A stretch of 64,000 nucleotides of DNA, from the NCBI RefSeq assembly GCF_000621165.1, contig NZ_JHZA01000007.1, positions 248,001-312,000 on the forward strand. Direction: 5' to 3'. The notes below the pieces were generated by a model, which had not been told where the DNA came from, ran no database searches, and worked only from the letters and a program-made list of their open reading frames with translations. Every line of letters begins with the position of its first letter. Position 1 is the first letter of the stretch. This DNA is from Enterovibrio calviensis DSM 14347 (GTDB taxonomy: Bacteria > Pseudomonadota > Gammaproteobacteria > Enterobacterales > Vibrionaceae). The position numbers and the translations under genes are program-made. This document shows, piece after piece, positions 7,437 to 17,338 of the stretch.

Positions 7437-9110
7437 ATGTGTAAACAGACAAGACGATGGAATAACGTCTGTCGGTTTTTGACGGCTCTTTTTGTTGTTT
7501 TTATCACTTCTTTTGGTGCTTCGGCAGCCAGTCCCTCTACGTCAGAATCTCACTCGTCAGGCTCGTCATTGACTGATATTGAAGCCTTGCTGACGAGCAA
7601 ATCTTTTACAGACAAAGAAGCCGCGGTGTCATTGCTTGTTGCCTCTGACTTGCCCGCCACGACACAACTGTTGAATGGGTTAGTGAATAAACAAGTGGTA
7701 TATGACAAGAAAGACAAAGCCATTTGGTTTCTAGAGAACCCTCCCTTAAAAAAGGGCAGTACGTTAATGAATCTCGGCACTGGAGAAACGGTGACCGTTG
7801 AGAAAAAACGACAATATAGAACGGTGTCGCTAAACAACAGAATGCGCACAAAAATTAAAACGGCGTTGGCGACACTGGCGTTGACCGGTGATGACGTTGA
7901 CGCTAGGCGAGCGGGGGCAAAACGCTTGCTTGGGCAAGTGGATAATGATCTCGTCCCTGTTATATCTGAACTGCTCGTTACGGAAGGTGACACTGTCACT
8001 AAAGGCTACCTAACTGCTGCGGTGTCCATCACTCAGCTTGACGATAAGGACTCGGTGGATGCCCGGTTATCCGCGATCGATCAACTTGAAACATCGGGAT
8101 TAGCCGAAGCTTATGAAGCGCTAAAGGCAGCAAAAGCTCAGACAACGGATGCCACTCCAGAGGCTGTCCAGCGTGCCTTTGATGGTGCGATTGCCAGCTA
8201 TGAAGAAACGCAGCGCGTCGTAGACATTGCCCAAACCCTCTACTTTGGACTGAGTTTGGGGTCGGTATTAGTATTGGCGGGTATCGGCCTTGCGATTACC
8301 TTTGGTGTGATGGGTGTGATTAACATGGCCCATGGTGAACTGATCATGATCGGTGCCTATACCACCTATGTCATGCAGTTGTTGTTACCGGAATATACGG
8401 GCATCGCCTTGTTACTTTCTATCCCAGCAGCATTTCTGGTCGCTGGATTGGTTGGCGTGGCGATCGAACGCTCTGTTATTCGTCACCTTTACGGACGCCC
8501 CCTCGAAACACTGTTAGCAACCTTTGGTATTAGCCTCATTCTCCAGCAGGCTGTGCGCTCAATTTTTTCTCCGCTAAACCGTTCTGTCAGCACACCAGAA
8601 TTCATGAGTGGCATGATTGAAGTCACCCCAATGCTGCAGCTCACCACCAGTCGCATGTACATCATTATCTTCTGCTTAATGGTGTTCTTCGCGTTGCTGT
8701 TCATTCTTAAACGAACGTCGCTGGGCCTGCAAGTTCGCGCGGTTTCACAAAACCGTCCGATGGCGAGAGCCATGGGTGTGCGCTCTGAATGGGTGGACAT
8801 GGCGACCTTCGGTTTAGGGTCTGGTATCGCTGGCGTTGCGGGTGTTGCCTTGTCTCAGTTAACCAATGTTGGGCCTAACATGGGGCAAGCCTACATCATA
8901 GATTCTTTCATGGTGGTGGTGTTTGGCGGCGTTGGAAACCTTTGGGGAACGTTGGCGGCGGGGTTAAGCCTAGGCGTATTCAACAAAATTTTGGAACCAT
9001 GGGCTGGTGCTGTGTTGGCCAAAATTCTGGTTCTTGTCTTCATCATCTTGTTTATTCAAAAACGCCCGAAAGGACTCTTTCCTCAGCGCGGCCGTATGGC
9101 GGAGGATTAA
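7437..9110 (+). CDS. urtB: Urea ABC transporter, permease UrtB
   Basis: UrtB is one of the two inner-membrane subunits that form the urea channel. I start it at the ATG at 7437, where AAAGGAA lies seven bases upstream, giving 557 residues; an open frame extends to 7317. A signal-like helix (residues about 10-28) and a periplasmic alpha-helical region of about 230 residues precede the LivH-type permease domain, which begins near IAQTLYFGLSLGSVLVLAGIG. The long N-terminal extension is typical of UrtB and separates it from LivH. GVMGVINMAHGELIMIGAY and GGVGNLWGTLAAG are the conserved permease motifs. Confidence 0.95.
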   Translation: MCKQTRRWNNVCRFLTALFVVFITSFGASAASPSTSESHSSGSSLTDIEALLTSKSFTDKEAAVSLLVASDLPATTQLLNGLVNKQVVYDKKDKAIWFLENPPLKKGSTLMNLGTGETVTVEKKRQYRTVSLNNRMRTKIKTALATLALTGDDVDARRAGAKRLLGQVDNDLVPVISELLVTEGDTVTKGYLTAAVSITQLDDKDSVDARLSAIDQLETSGLAEAYEALKAAKAQTTDATPEAVQRAFDGAIASYEETQRVVDIAQTLYFGLSLGSVLVLAGIGLAITFGVMGVINMAHGELIMIGAYTTYVMQLLLPEYTGIALLLSIPAAFLVAGLVGVAIERSVIRHLYGRPLETLLATFGISLILQQAVRSIFSPLNRSVSTPEFMSGMIEVTPMLQLTTSRMYIIIFCLMVFFALLFILKRTSLGLQVRAVSQNRPMARAMGVRSEWVDMATFGLGSGIAGVAGVALSQLTNVGPNMGQAYIIDSFMVVVFGGVGNLWGTLAAGLSLGVFNKILEPWAGAVLAKILVLVFIILFIQKRPKGLFPQRGRMAED

Positions 9111-9116
9111 CCCATC

Positions 9117-10256
9117 ATGGAAAAGCAACTGTCGGACAATCAACAAACGGACCCTCAGGCGTTACCGCAGTTAGGGATATACAAACCACTGTTTGATAAA
9201 CCCAGCATCATCTTAATGGTGATCCTTGGGCTGGCCGTGATTCTGGTGCCCATAATGAATTTGTGGGTACCAGAGAGCAGCCCATTCCACTTGGAAACTT
9301 ACACCGTTTCACTGCTAGGCAAATACCTCAGTTTCGCCATTCTCGCGTTGGCGGTCGATCTGGTGTGGGGCTACCTTGGCATACTGAGTTTGGGTCATGC
9401 CGCTTTTTTTGGATTGGGTGGTTACGCCATGGGCATGTATCTGATGCGTCAGATTGGCGACCGCGGTGTGTATGGCAACCCTGAATTGCCGGACTTCATG
9501 GTCTTTCTCAATTGGCAGGAATTACCTTGGTTCTGGATGGGCTTCGACCAGTTTTGGTTCGCCTGCATCATGGCCGTGGTGATACCCGGTGCGTTGGCGT
9601 TTGTGTTTGGGTGGTTGGCATTTCGTTCACGCGTGTCGGGCGTTTATTTGTCGATCATGACCCAAGCCATGACCTTTGCACTGATGCTTGCATTCTTTCG
9701 CAATGAAATGGGGTTTGGCGGAAACAACGGCCTGACCGATTTCAAAGATATTCTCGGCTTTAGCCTTCAAAGCGACTTCACGCGCGTTTCCCTTTTCGTT
9801 GCCACAGTGATTGCGCTGATGCTCGCTTACATGCTGAGTCGCGCGATTGTTGTCAGCCGATTAGGGGCGCTCACTATCGCGATTCGAGACGCTGAATCAC
9901 GGACACGTTTCGTGGGATACGCGGTGGAGAAAAGCAAGCTGTGGTTATTCGTGTTATCTGCCGCTATTGCAGGCGTGGCTGGGGCATTGTATGTCCCACA
10001 GGTCGGCATTATTAACCCGGGTGAGTTTGCTCCGTTGAATTCCATTGAAGTGGTGGTCTGGGTCGCACTCGGCGGCAGGGCCACGCTATATGGCGCGATT
10101 ATTGGCGCACTCCTTGTTAACTATGCCAAGAGCTGGTTCACCGTGGAATTTCCCGAAGTGTGGTTATTCGCGTTGGGTGCATTGTTTGTGCTTGCTACCT
10201 TGTATCTGCCGAAGGGTGTGAGCGGATTCTTGCGTAAACAGGAGACGAATTCATGA
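9117..10256 (+). CDS. urtC: Urea ABC transporter, permease UrtC
   Basis: UrtC is the second, LivM-type membrane subunit of the urea transporter. The 379-residue protein has about ten membrane segments and the conserved WGYLGILSLGHAAFFGLGGYA and AIAGVAGALYVPQVGIINP blocks. The ATG at 9117 follows urtB by six bases, with GGAGGA ten bases upstream of it inside the end of urtB. Its stop overlaps the urtD start, which indicates translational coupling. Confidence 0.95.
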   Translation: MEKQLSDNQQTDPQALPQLGIYKPLFDKPSIILMVILGLAVILVPIMNLWVPESSPFHLETYTVSLLGKYLSFAILALAVDLVWGYLGILSLGHAAFFGLGGYAMGMYLMRQIGDRGVYGNPELPDFMVFLNWQELPWFWMGFDQFWFACIMAVVIPGALAFVFGWLAFRSRVSGVYLSIMTQAMTFALMLAFFRNEMGFGGNNGLTDFKDILGFSLQSDFTRVSLFVATVIALMLAYMLSRAIVVSRLGALTIAIRDAESRTRFVGYAVEKSKLWLFVLSAAIAGVAGALYVPQVGIINPGEFAPLNSIEVVVWVALGGRATLYGAIIGALLVNYAKSWFTVEFPEVWLFALGALFVLATLYLPKGVSGFLRKQETNS

Positions 10257-11146
10257 TGTCGAAAACACTGTGGAGCGAAGGTGTTCGTTACCAAGCAGAG
10301 CATATGCCAGAACGAACGGGGAGCGGCGAGTTTATTTCAGATCTTACACGCCGTGACCAAGTATTCAGCTTTTTGAAACCTCCATTCAACCCAAAGGTCG
10401 ATGTCAAAAATGGCATGTTGCTTTATGTCGAAGGTGTGTCTGTCTCGTTTGATGGGTTTAAAGCGATTAACGACTTAAACCTCTACATCAAGGAAGGCGA
10501 ACTTCGCTGCATTATCGGCCCAAATGGTGCGGGTAAAACCACCATGATGGACATCATCACGGGGAAGACTCGGCCCGATAAGGGTGATGTTTGGTTAGGC
10601 CAACAGCTCAATCTGCTCAATATGGATGAAGCCCAGATCGCTAACGCAGGGATCGGACGAAAATTCCAAAAGCCGACCGTGTTTGAAGCCTTGTCGGTTT
10701 GGGAGAACTTAGAGCTAGCAATGGCCGGGAATAAAGGCACTTGGTATCTGTTTCGAGCAGTTCTGTCGAGTGACCAAAAATGCGACATCATGCGAGTGTT
10801 GGAGCTTATAGGCTTAGAAACACACTACAAAATGCAGGCTGGAAAGCTGTCACATGGTCAAAAACAATGGCTAGAAATTGGCATGTTGTTGATGCAAAAA
10901 CCGCGACTGCTGCTGGTGGATGAGCCTGTCGCTGGGATGACTCACCAAGAGATGGACAGAACCTCTGAGCTTTTACTGTCACTGGCTGGAGAGCATTCGA
11001 TCATGGTGGTGGAACATGACATGGATTTTGTTCGCAGCATCGCCTCAACGGTGACTGTGTTGCATCAAGGACATGTATTGGCAGAAGGCAAAATGAAAGA
11101 TATCCAAGATGATCCTCGGGTTCGCGAAGTCTACTTGGGGCAATAG
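10253..11146 (+). CDS. urtD: Urea ABC transporter, ATPase UrtD
   Basis: UrtD is one of the paired ATPases (LivG type) that power urea import. The start overlaps the urtC stop by four bases (ATGA). A 55-60 residue N-terminal extension precedes the ABC domain, as is usual for UrtD. The Walker A is GPNGAGKT, the signature is LSHGQKQWLEIG and the Walker B is LLLVDEPVAGMT; VVEHDMDFV supplies the switch histidine. The signature has SHGQ in place of SGGQ, a known feature of this subfamily. Confidence 0.95.
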   Translation: MMSKTLWSEGVRYQAEHMPERTGSGEFISDLTRRDQVFSFLKPPFNPKVDVKNGMLLYVEGVSVSFDGFKAINDLNLYIKEGELRCIIGPNGAGKTTMMDIITGKTRPDKGDVWLGQQLNLLNMDEAQIANAGIGRKFQKPTVFEALSVWENLELAMAGNKGTWYLFRAVLSSDQKCDIMRVLELIGLETHYKMQAGKLSHGQKQWLEIGMLLMQKPRLLLVDEPVAGMTHQEMDRTSELLLSLAGEHSIMVVEHDMDFVRSIASTVTVLHQGHVLAEGKMKDIQDDPRVREVYLGQ

Positions 11147-11194
11147 AGCATTGAACGCGCAGCGAGCGCAAATGGCAATCAAACAGGAAACGTC

Positions 11195-11890
11195 ATGCTG
11201 AGTGTAAATGGATTAAATCAGCGATACGGGGAAAGCCAAACGCTTTGGGATTTGACGCTGAATGCCCCCAAAGGGAAGTGCACCGTGGTGATGGGAAGAA
11301 ACGGCGTCGGTAAAACGACGTTGCTTGAAAGCATCATGGGATTACTGGCGGTTGATAGCGGCGAGATGATACTGGAAGAAGAGGATCTCGTTAAACATCG
11401 CGCAGAAATGCGTCCGCGCTTAGGTGTGGGGTATGTGCCTCAAGGGCGGCAGATCTTCCCGCGATTGACCGTGGAAGAAAACTTGGAAATTGGGTTGCCG
11501 ATTCGGCCTAAGAATGACCGGAAAATTCCGGCGTTTATTTATGAATTGTTTCCCGTGCTAGCGGAAATGAAAAAGCGATTTGGCGGCGACTTGTCAGGCG
11601 GTCAGCAACAACAGTTAGCGATTGCTCGTGCATTGGTGATTGATCCTAAACTCTTGTTGTTGGACGAACCGACAGAAGGTATTCAGCCTAATATTGTTCA
11701 AGAGATCGGCGACATTATCTACAAGCTCAATCAAGAAATGGGGCTCACGGTGATTTTGGTTGAACAAAAGCTGCCGTTTGCGCGAAAAGTCGGGGATAGA
11801 TTTTGCTTGTTAGATCGCGGGCGTGACGTGGCGAGTGGTGACATGGGTGATCTGTCTGATGACCTTATCCGGCAGTATTTAACGGTGTAA
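11195..11890 (+). CDS. urtE: Urea ABC transporter, ATPase UrtE
   Basis: UrtE is the second, LivF-type ATPase of the urea importer. In 231 residues it shows Walker A GRNGVGKTT, the Q-loop region GYVPQGRQIFP, signature LSGGQQQQLAIARAL and Walker B LLLLDEPTEGIQP. The phrase TEGIQPNIVQEI is characteristic of UrtE. It is separated from urtD by about 48 bases and followed ten bases later by ureD, so transport and hydrolysis genes are on one transcript. Confidence 0.95.
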   Translation: MLSVNGLNQRYGESQTLWDLTLNAPKGKCTVVMGRNGVGKTTLLESIMGLLAVDSGEMILEEEDLVKHRAEMRPRLGVGYVPQGRQIFPRLTVEENLEIGLPIRPKNDRKIPAFIYELFPVLAEMKKRFGGDLSGGQQQQLAIARALVIDPKLLLLDEPTEGIQPNIVQEIGDIIYKLNQEMGLTVILVEQKLPFARKVGDRFCLLDRGRDVASGDMGDLSDDLIRQYLTV

Positions 11891-11900
11891 AGGAGAGCGC

Positions 11901-12803
11901 ATGGCGCAAACTGTGATTGATTGGTCGATCCACACCGCGAATGACATGCCATCCCGATGCTGGGAAGCTGAGCTTAAGCTCGGCTTTGTGGCGCGTGGTG
12001 ATAAAACCGTGCTTAAACATCGCACACATAAAGGCCCGCTGGCAGTTCAACGTTCACTTTACCCTGAAGGCGGCGTGTGCCACACCCATCTTTTACACCC
12101 GCCCGGCGGTGTTGTAGGCGGTGATTCACTGGATGTGCACGTGGATCTTGCTGAAGGTTCGCAGGCACTGATTACTACCCCTGGCGCAACGCGATTTTAT
12201 CGTTCAGATGGTCGTGTTGGGCATCTTACCCAAACGCTTACGGTGGCTGATAGCGCAAGACTTGAATGGCTACCGTTAGAAAACATTGCCTTTCCCAATG
12301 CGCGTTTGCGCACTCGCACTACCATTTCATTGAAGCCACATTCTCAATTTATTGGCTGGGATGTTTGGACCCTCGGGCAGCCTGCAACGGAAACCTTGTT
12401 CGAGAATGGCGAAATCGACGGCCTTACTTCGGTGTTTGTCGATGAGCGCTTGATTCTGTGCGAGCGTTTTCGCGTGAACCCTGAACAAACACGTTTTTCG
12501 GCTGCGGGACTTCGAGGCTATTCGGTATGCGGCACCTTGATCGCGTATGGCGATGCGGACGCCTTGGTAGAGATCATCAAGCAATGGTGGAGCGAGCAAC
12601 AGGAACAAGGATATACACGCTCGGACATGAGCAATCTAACGGGCATTGAGCTCGGCATTACCGTTATCGATGGCTTGCTTGTCGTGCGCGGTTTGGCGTT
12701 AAAAACCGACGCGTTATTCAACGTAATGGCCTTGTGCTGGCAACAAATTCGCCAGCACTGGACTGGAGAAATACCGGATATTCCGCGCATTTGGCGGACA
12801 TAA
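11901..12803 (+). CDS. ureD: Urease accessory protein UreD
   Basis: UreD (UreH) is the scaffold that binds apo-urease and, with UreF and UreG, delivers nickel to the active site. The 300-residue protein contains the family landmarks GPLAVQRSLYPEG, HLLHPPGGVVGGDSL, TPGATRFYRS and WLPLENIAFPNA. AGGAG lies five bases upstream of the ATG. Being first of the ure genes and adjacent to urtE, it marks the junction of the import and hydrolysis halves of the operon. Confidence 0.95.
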   Translation: MAQTVIDWSIHTANDMPSRCWEAELKLGFVARGDKTVLKHRTHKGPLAVQRSLYPEGGVCHTHLLHPPGGVVGGDSLDVHVDLAEGSQALITTPGATRFYRSDGRVGHLTQTLTVADSARLEWLPLENIAFPNARLRTRTTISLKPHSQFIGWDVWTLGQPATETLFENGEIDGLTSVFVDERLILCERFRVNPEQTRFSAAGLRGYSVCGTLIAYGDADALVEIIKQWWSEQQEQGYTRSDMSNLTGIELGITVIDGLLVVRGLALKTDALFNVMALCWQQIRQHWTGEIPDIPRIWRT

Positions 12804-12856
12804 AACACGAAAACGTCGCGCAATGTAAGCGTGCGACACAGTGAGGAGTGAATACC

Positions 12857-13159
12857 ATGGAGTTGACACCCAGAGAGAAGGACAAGCTGCTGTTGTTCAC
12901 GGCAGCATTAGTGGCAGAGCGGCGAAAAGATCGTGGCTTGAAGCTCAATTACCCTGAGTCTGTTGCTTTGATCAGCGCTGCGATTATGGAAGGCGCGCGG
13001 GACGGAAAAACGGTGGCTGAATTGATGGACTTTGGCCGTACGATTTTGACCGTTGATGACGTCATGGAAGGCGTCCCGAGCATGATTCACGATGTGCAAG
13101 TCGAAGCCACTTTTCCTGATGGCACCAAATTGGTGACCGTTCACGATCCCATTGTGTGA
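12857..13159 (+). CDS. ureA: Urease gamma subunit
   Basis: UreA is the smallest structural subunit of the cytoplasmic (UreABC)3 urease. The ATG at 12857, preceded by GAGGAG, gives exactly 100 residues beginning [13 protein letters not shown], the canonical length and opening. The GTG at 12848 is nearer the ribosome site than expected and is not used here. [20 protein letters not shown] near the C-terminus is conserved. Confidence 0.97.
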   Translation: MELTPREKDKLLLFTAALVAERRKDRGLKLNYPESVALISAAIMEGARDGKTVAELMDFGRTILTVDDVMEGVPSMIHDVQVEATFPDGTKLVTVHDPIV

Positions 13160-13169
13160 GGAAAGCGAT

Positions 13170-13544
13170 ATGTCTCAGACAACTGTCTCAACGTCTTCAG
13201 GTTCCGCCATGGTGCCGGGAGAAATGCGAACGAAAGAAGGCGACATCGAAATCAACGTGGGCAAAGCACGGGTTTCAATTGATGTCGCGAATACCGGCGA
13301 TCGTCCAGTGCAGGTCGGGTCGCACTATCATTTCTTCGAAGTGAATGATGCCTTGGTGTTCGACAGAGTTGCTGCGTGTGGTTTTCGGTTAAACATTCCT
13401 TCTGGCACGGCAGTGCGCTTTGAGCCGGGTCAAAGCCGAACCGTCGAATTGGTGGCCTACGCGGGTTCTCGGCATGTTTATGGTTTCCAAGGCAAAGTGA
13501 TGGGGCCATTAGATGGCACCGGAACCGCAGATAAGGACGATTGA
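13170..13544 (+). CDS. ureB: Urease beta subunit
   Basis: UreB is the second structural subunit of urease. I start it at the ATG at 13170, where GAGGAAA lies upstream; an earlier GTG at 13152 overlaps ureA. The 124-residue product shows [31 protein letters not shown] and [24 protein letters not shown], all typical. It is a separate gene rather than fused to UreA, as in Klebsiella-type ureases and unlike Helicobacter. Confidence 0.96.
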   Translation: MSQTTVSTSSGSAMVPGEMRTKEGDIEINVGKARVSIDVANTGDRPVQVGSHYHFFEVNDALVFDRVAACGFRLNIPSGTAVRFEPGQSRTVELVAYAGSRHVYGFQGKVMGPLDGTGTADKDD

Positions 13545-13545
13545 T

Positions 13546-15249
13546 ATGGCACGTATTTCGCGCAAAGCCTACGCCGAGATGTTTGGCCCAACCACAGGTG
13601 ATTGTGTTCGGCTGGCGGATACCGATCTCTGGCTCGAAGTGGAAAAAGATTACACCGAGTATGGCGATGAAGTGAAGTTTGGCGGCGGCAAAACAATCCG
13701 TGACGGCATGGGTCAAAGCCAACGCCCGAGCTTTGAAACGCCAGACTTAGTCATCACCAATGTGGTCGTACTGGATTACTGGGGCATTGTGAAAGCCGAC
13801 TTGGCGATAAAAGGCGGAAGGATCGCTGGTATCGGCAAAGCGGGGAATCCCGACGTGCAAGACAATGTCGACATCATCATTGGCCCGGGAACCGAGGTAA
13901 TTGCTGGCGAAGGCCAAATCGTCACGGCGGGCGGCATTGATTCCCACATTCACTTTATCTGCCCTCAGCAAATCGACGAAGCGCTAACATCCGGTGTCAC
14001 GACCATGATTGGTGGCGGCACTGGGCCAGCAACAGGAACCAATGCCACCACGTGTACGCCCGGGCCTTGGAACATTCATCGTATGCTGGAATCTCTTGAT
14101 GCGTTTCCCATGAACTTTGGTCTGTTGGGTAAAGGTAATGCGAGCTTGCCTGACGCGTTGGACGAGCAAGTCACAGCGGGTGCGTGCGGCCTAAAGCTAC
14201 ACGAAGATTGGGGCTCTACACCGGCAGCTATTGATAACTGCTTGAGTGTCGCCGATGTCACTGATGTACAAGTGGCGATTCATACCGACACGCTAAACGA
14301 ATGTGGTTTTGTGGAAGCAACGCTAGGCGCAATCGGGGATCGTGTCATCCACACCTACCATACGGAAGGTGCGGGCGGCGGTCATGCGCCAGACATCATT
14401 AAAGCGGCAGGCTTGCCGAATGTTCTGCCTTCTTCCACCAATCCAACACGCCCTTATACGGTGAATACGGTGGATGAGCACTTAGACATGCTGATGGTGT
14501 GTCACCACTTATCGCCGTCGATTGCTGAAGACATCGCCTTTGCGGAATCGCGTATTCGCCGTGAAACCATTGCGGCAGAAGACATGCTGCATGACATGGG
14601 TGCGTTTTCTATGATTTCGTCAGATTCACAAGCGATGGGTCGGATAGGCGAAGTGATCATGCGTACGTGGCAAACCGCACACAAAATGAAGGTGCAGTTT
14701 GGCGCGTTAGAAGGTGACCCGAGCCACAGTGATAATTTCCGCATCAAGCGCTATATCGCCAAATACACCATCAATCCAGCCATTACTCACGGTATCTCCC
14801 ACGAAGTGGGCTCGATCGAAGAAGGTAAATTGGCCGACTTGGTGCTTTGGAAACCCGCTTTCTTTGGCGTGAAGCCTTCATTGGTCATCAAAGGCGGTTT
14901 GATTGTCACCGCGCCGATGGGAGACCCCAACGGTTCCATTCCTACTCCACAGCCTGTTCACTATCGTCCTATGTTTGGTGCTTATGGCGCTGGGCCTGAG
15001 CAAAGCTCTCTGCTGTTTATGTCTCAAGCATCTGTCGATAGCGGTGTTCCGGCAATGTTGGGTTTGAAGAGTGGTGTCAGCGCGGTCAAGAACTGCAGAA
15101 ATATTCGTAAAAGCGACATGAAATTGAATGACTGGCAGCCAAACATTGAGGTTGATTCGCAGACCTATGAAGTGAGAGCGGATGGGCAGCTATTGGTATG
15201 TCAGCCCGCAGATGTGTTGCCGATGGCGCAGCGATATTTTCTGTTTTAA
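13546..15249 (+). CDS. ureC: Urease alpha subunit (catalytic)
   Basis: UreC holds the dinuclear nickel site that hydrolyses urea to ammonia and carbamate. The ATG at 13546 gives 567 residues, the same length as the Klebsiella enzyme, and the active-site numbering is identical. His134 and His136 lie in DSHIHF and the carbamylated Lys217 and His219 in GLKLHED. His246 is in AIHTDT, His272 in [10 protein letters not shown], Cys319 and the flap His320 in MVCHHL, and Asp360 in SSDSQAMGR. Every metal ligand is present, so the enzyme should be active once loaded with nickel. The start lies two bases after the ureB stop. Confidence 0.98.
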   Translation: MARISRKAYAEMFGPTTGDCVRLADTDLWLEVEKDYTEYGDEVKFGGGKTIRDGMGQSQRPSFETPDLVITNVVVLDYWGIVKADLAIKGGRIAGIGKAGNPDVQDNVDIIIGPGTEVIAGEGQIVTAGGIDSHIHFICPQQIDEALTSGVTTMIGGGTGPATGTNATTCTPGPWNIHRMLESLDAFPMNFGLLGKGNASLPDALDEQVTAGACGLKLHEDWGSTPAAIDNCLSVADVTDVQVAIHTDTLNECGFVEATLGAIGDRVIHTYHTEGAGGGHAPDIIKAAGLPNVLPSSTNPTRPYTVNTVDEHLDMLMVCHHLSPSIAEDIAFAESRIRRETIAAEDMLHDMGAFSMISSDSQAMGRIGEVIMRTWQTAHKMKVQFGALEGDPSHSDNFRIKRYIAKYTINPAITHGISHEVGSIEEGKLADLVLWKPAFFGVKPSLVIKGGLIVTAPMGDPNGSIPTPQPVHYRPMFGAYGAGPEQSSLLFMSQASVDSGVPAMLGLKSGVSAVKNCRNIRKSDMKLNDWQPNIEVDSQTYEVRADGQLLVCQPADVLPMAQRYFLF

Positions 15250-15301
15250 CGCTTCTGTTTTAACGCTTTAGGTTTTAAGTCTCTTTTCGCGAGGATCTTG
15301 G

Positions 15302-15757
15302 ATGATCGAATTTACACAAGTCAGTAATGCACCGGAAGGTTCAGAAAACCTGCCTACCGTGCACTTAAGTATTGAGGCTCGAATAAAAAGCCGAATCAAA
15401 ATCACCCTTGATGACGGCAGTGATGCAGGGCTGTTTTTGCCTAGAGGTTTAACCCTTCGTGGCGGCGATGTGCTGATTTCTACTGATGGCACACGAGTGC
15501 GCGTTGTAGCAGCGGAAGAGAAGGTATCGACTGCGCATGCCGACACCTCTCATTTGCTGGCAAGATTGAGTTATCACCTTGGTAACCGCCATGTACCGCT
15601 GCAGGTTGGCGATGGATGGGTGCGTTATCAGCACGATCATGTACTGGATGACATGGTGGGGTTACTTGGCGGAAACGTGATTGTCGAAATGGCACCGTTT
15701 GAACCCGAGGCAGGGGCTTATGGCGGTCAATCTTCAGGTCATCACCACCATCATTAA
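15302..15757 (+). CDS. ureE: Urease nickel metallochaperone UreE
   Basis: UreE binds nickel and passes it to UreG for urease activation. The 151-residue protein has the central LLARLSYHLGNRHVPLQ motif, whose histidine is the dimer-interface nickel ligand. It closes with SSGHHHHH, a short version of the histidine-rich tail that stores extra nickel in Klebsiella UreE. GAGGATC stands before the ATG at 15302. It is followed 47 bases later by a small secreted protein and then ureF. Confidence 0.95.
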   Translation: MIEFTQVSNAPEGSENLPTVHLSIEARIKSRIKITLDDGSDAGLFLPRGLTLRGGDVLISTDGTRVRVVAAEEKVSTAHADTSHLLARLSYHLGNRHVPLQVGDGWVRYQHDHVLDDMVGLLGGNVIVEMAPFEPEAGAYGGQSSGHHHHH

Positions 15758-15804
15758 ATACATAGCCAACAAAATGAATAACAAAGAAACACAGGAGTAA
15801 GAGC

Positions 15805-16035
15805 ATGGAAAAGAAAACCCTATCAGCCATCGTCTTCGCAGCACTGATGGCATCAGTGGCAATGCCAGTGACAGCGCATCCCCATAAAGAATCTGCCAGT
15901 GGTGATGCCGTGGTCAATACAGTCACGCATGATCATGCGGGTGGCGTGAACTCCACGAAGACTTGCGTGGGGAAAGATGGCGAACAAGAGACTTCAGCGG
16001 ATGACTGCAAAGTATCGCCTGTTTCAACTCATTAG
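15805..16035 (+). CDS. Small secreted His-containing protein inserted between ureE and ureF
   Basis: I do not recognise a named family. The 76-residue product has a clean signal peptide (MEKKTLSAIVFAALMASVAMPVTA, cut before HPHKES), so the mature peptide of about 52 residues should be periplasmic. It carries five histidines (HPHK, THDHAGG and a C-terminal TH) and two cysteines (KTCVG and DDCKV). CAGGAG precedes the ATG. Its last 35 bases overlap the start of ureF in another frame, which couples the two genes. Position inside the urease operon and a histidine-containing mature region suggest a metal or nickel role, but that is inference. Confidence 0.75.
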   Translation: MEKKTLSAIVFAALMASVAMPVTAHPHKESASGDAVVNTVTHDHAGGVNSTKTCVGKDGEQETSADDCKVSPVSTH

Positions 16036-16669
16036 TCCGTCGCTACCCGTTGGCGCGTTCAGTTACTCCCAAGGGCTTGAGTGGGCGATTGAATGCGGTT
16101 GGGTAGGGAGTCAATCTGATTTGACGGATTGGCTAAACAGCTTGGCGTTTGATTCCATGCAATACCTCGAATTGCCAGTGTTACGGCGTTTGTATCGAGC
16201 GTTTGAAGCCAAGGATGTTGAAGCCGCGGAGTATTGGTGCCAATGGCTGTATGCCAGCCGCGAAACTGCCGAGTTTCGAAAAGAAGAAATCCAGCGCGGC
16301 AGAACCATGTTGACCTTGCTCAAGCAACTGAAAGTGGTGGAAGACGGTGACGTTTGGGCAGGCATTGCGCAACAAAGCCAAATTGCGGGGTTTGCATTGG
16401 CGGGTGTTCGTTGGGGAATTGACGAAGAAACGCTGTGTGAAGGTTACATCTGGAGCTGGCTAGAAAACACGGTCATGGCGGGCGTAAAGTTGATCCCATT
16501 AGGTCAGACGGCAGGACAGCAGGTGCTAATGGCACTCACTCCTGTCTTGGATGATGTGGTATCGGCTTCATACGACGTGATGGACGAGCAGGTGGGCGGG
16601 TTTGCTCCGGCGCAAGCGATAGCATCGAGCCTTCATGAGACACAATATTCACGACTATTTAGGTCTTAA
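16001..16669 (+). CDS. ureF: Urease accessory protein UreF
   Basis: UreF joins UreD and UreG in the activation complex and controls GTP-dependent nickel insertion. I start it at the ATG at 16001, giving MTAKYRLFQLISPSLPVGAF, the usual UreF opening, and 222 residues; an upstream ATG at 15977 would add eight residues. The start lies inside the preceding small secreted gene, so expression is probably translationally coupled. SYSQGLEWAIECGWV and PLGQTAGQQVL are family motifs. Confidence 0.93.
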   Translation: MTAKYRLFQLISPSLPVGAFSYSQGLEWAIECGWVGSQSDLTDWLNSLAFDSMQYLELPVLRRLYRAFEAKDVEAAEYWCQWLYASRETAEFRKEEIQRGRTMLTLLKQLKVVEDGDVWAGIAQQSQIAGFALAGVRWGIDEETLCEGYIWSWLENTVMAGVKLIPLGQTAGQQVLMALTPVLDDVVSASYDVMDEQVGGFAPAQAIASSLHETQYSRLFRS

Positions 16670-16702
16670 CCCCTATGGTTGAGGACGACAAGGAGAACAG
16701 CT

Positions 16703-17323
16703 ATGAGCTACAAACAACCTTTACGTGTTGGTGTGGGGGGCCCTGTTGGGTCAGGAAAGACTGCATTACTTGAAGTATTGTGTAAGGCCATTCGAACCAC
16801 ATACAGCATTGCTGTGGTCACTAATGATATTTATACCCGTGAAGATCAGCGCATTTTGACCGAAGCACAGGCATTGGATGCAAACCGTATTGTGGGTGTG
16901 GAGACGGGTGGGTGCCCGCATACTGCTATTCGAGAAGATGCGTCGATGAACCTTGAAGCCGTGGATGGTTTAGCCCGTTTTCACAAAGATCTCGATGTGG
17001 TGTTCGTGGAAAGTGGCGGTGACAACCTGAGTGCGACGTTTAGCCCAGAATTGGCAGATTTAACGATCTACGTTATCGATGTGGCAGAAGGTGAAAAGAT
17101 TCCTCGCAAAGGCGGCCCTGGGATCACTCGCTCAGATCTGCTTGTGATCAACAAAATCGATTTAGCGCCTTATGTCGGCGCAGATCTTAACGTGATGGAA
17201 GCCGACACCAAACGGATGCGCAAAGACAAACCCTACGTGTTCACTAATCTCAAAGAGAAGCAGGGGTTGAGTGACATTATCGATTTTATCGAAACGGCGG
17301 GAATGTTAAAGAAAACGGGCTAA
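16703..17323 (+). CDS. ureG: Urease accessory GTPase UreG
   Basis: UreG is the SIMIBI-class GTPase that drives nickel transfer into apo-urease. The ATG at 16703 after AAGGAG gives 206 residues. The P-loop GGPVGSGKT, the nickel-binding Cys-Pro-His in [15 protein letters not shown], the [15 protein letters not shown] block and the [13 protein letters not shown] specificity motif are all intact. It is the last gene of the urea operon; a stem-loop begins within its final codons. Confidence 0.97.
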   Translation: MSYKQPLRVGVGGPVGSGKTALLEVLCKAIRTTYSIAVVTNDIYTREDQRILTEAQALDANRIVGVETGGCPHTAIREDASMNLEAVDGLARFHKDLDVVFVESGGDNLSATFSPELADLTIYVIDVAEGEKIPRKGGPGITRSDLLVINKIDLAPYVGADLNVMEADTKRMRKDKPYVFTNLKEKQGLSDIIDFIETAGMLKKTG

Positions 17324-17338
17324 TTGCCCGCGTTTTCT
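17311..17338. terminator. Bidirectional terminator between ureG and the MATE gene
   Basis: GAAAACGGGC and GCCCG-CGTTTTC form a stem around TAATT that contains the ureG stop codon. It is flanked by A and T runs on the two sides, so it can end both the urea operon and the convergent MATE gene. Confidence 0.7.

Noticed and set aside
12848-12856. GTG start for ureA
   Set aside because: The ATG at 12857 has a properly spaced GAGGAG and gives the canonical 100-residue protein.
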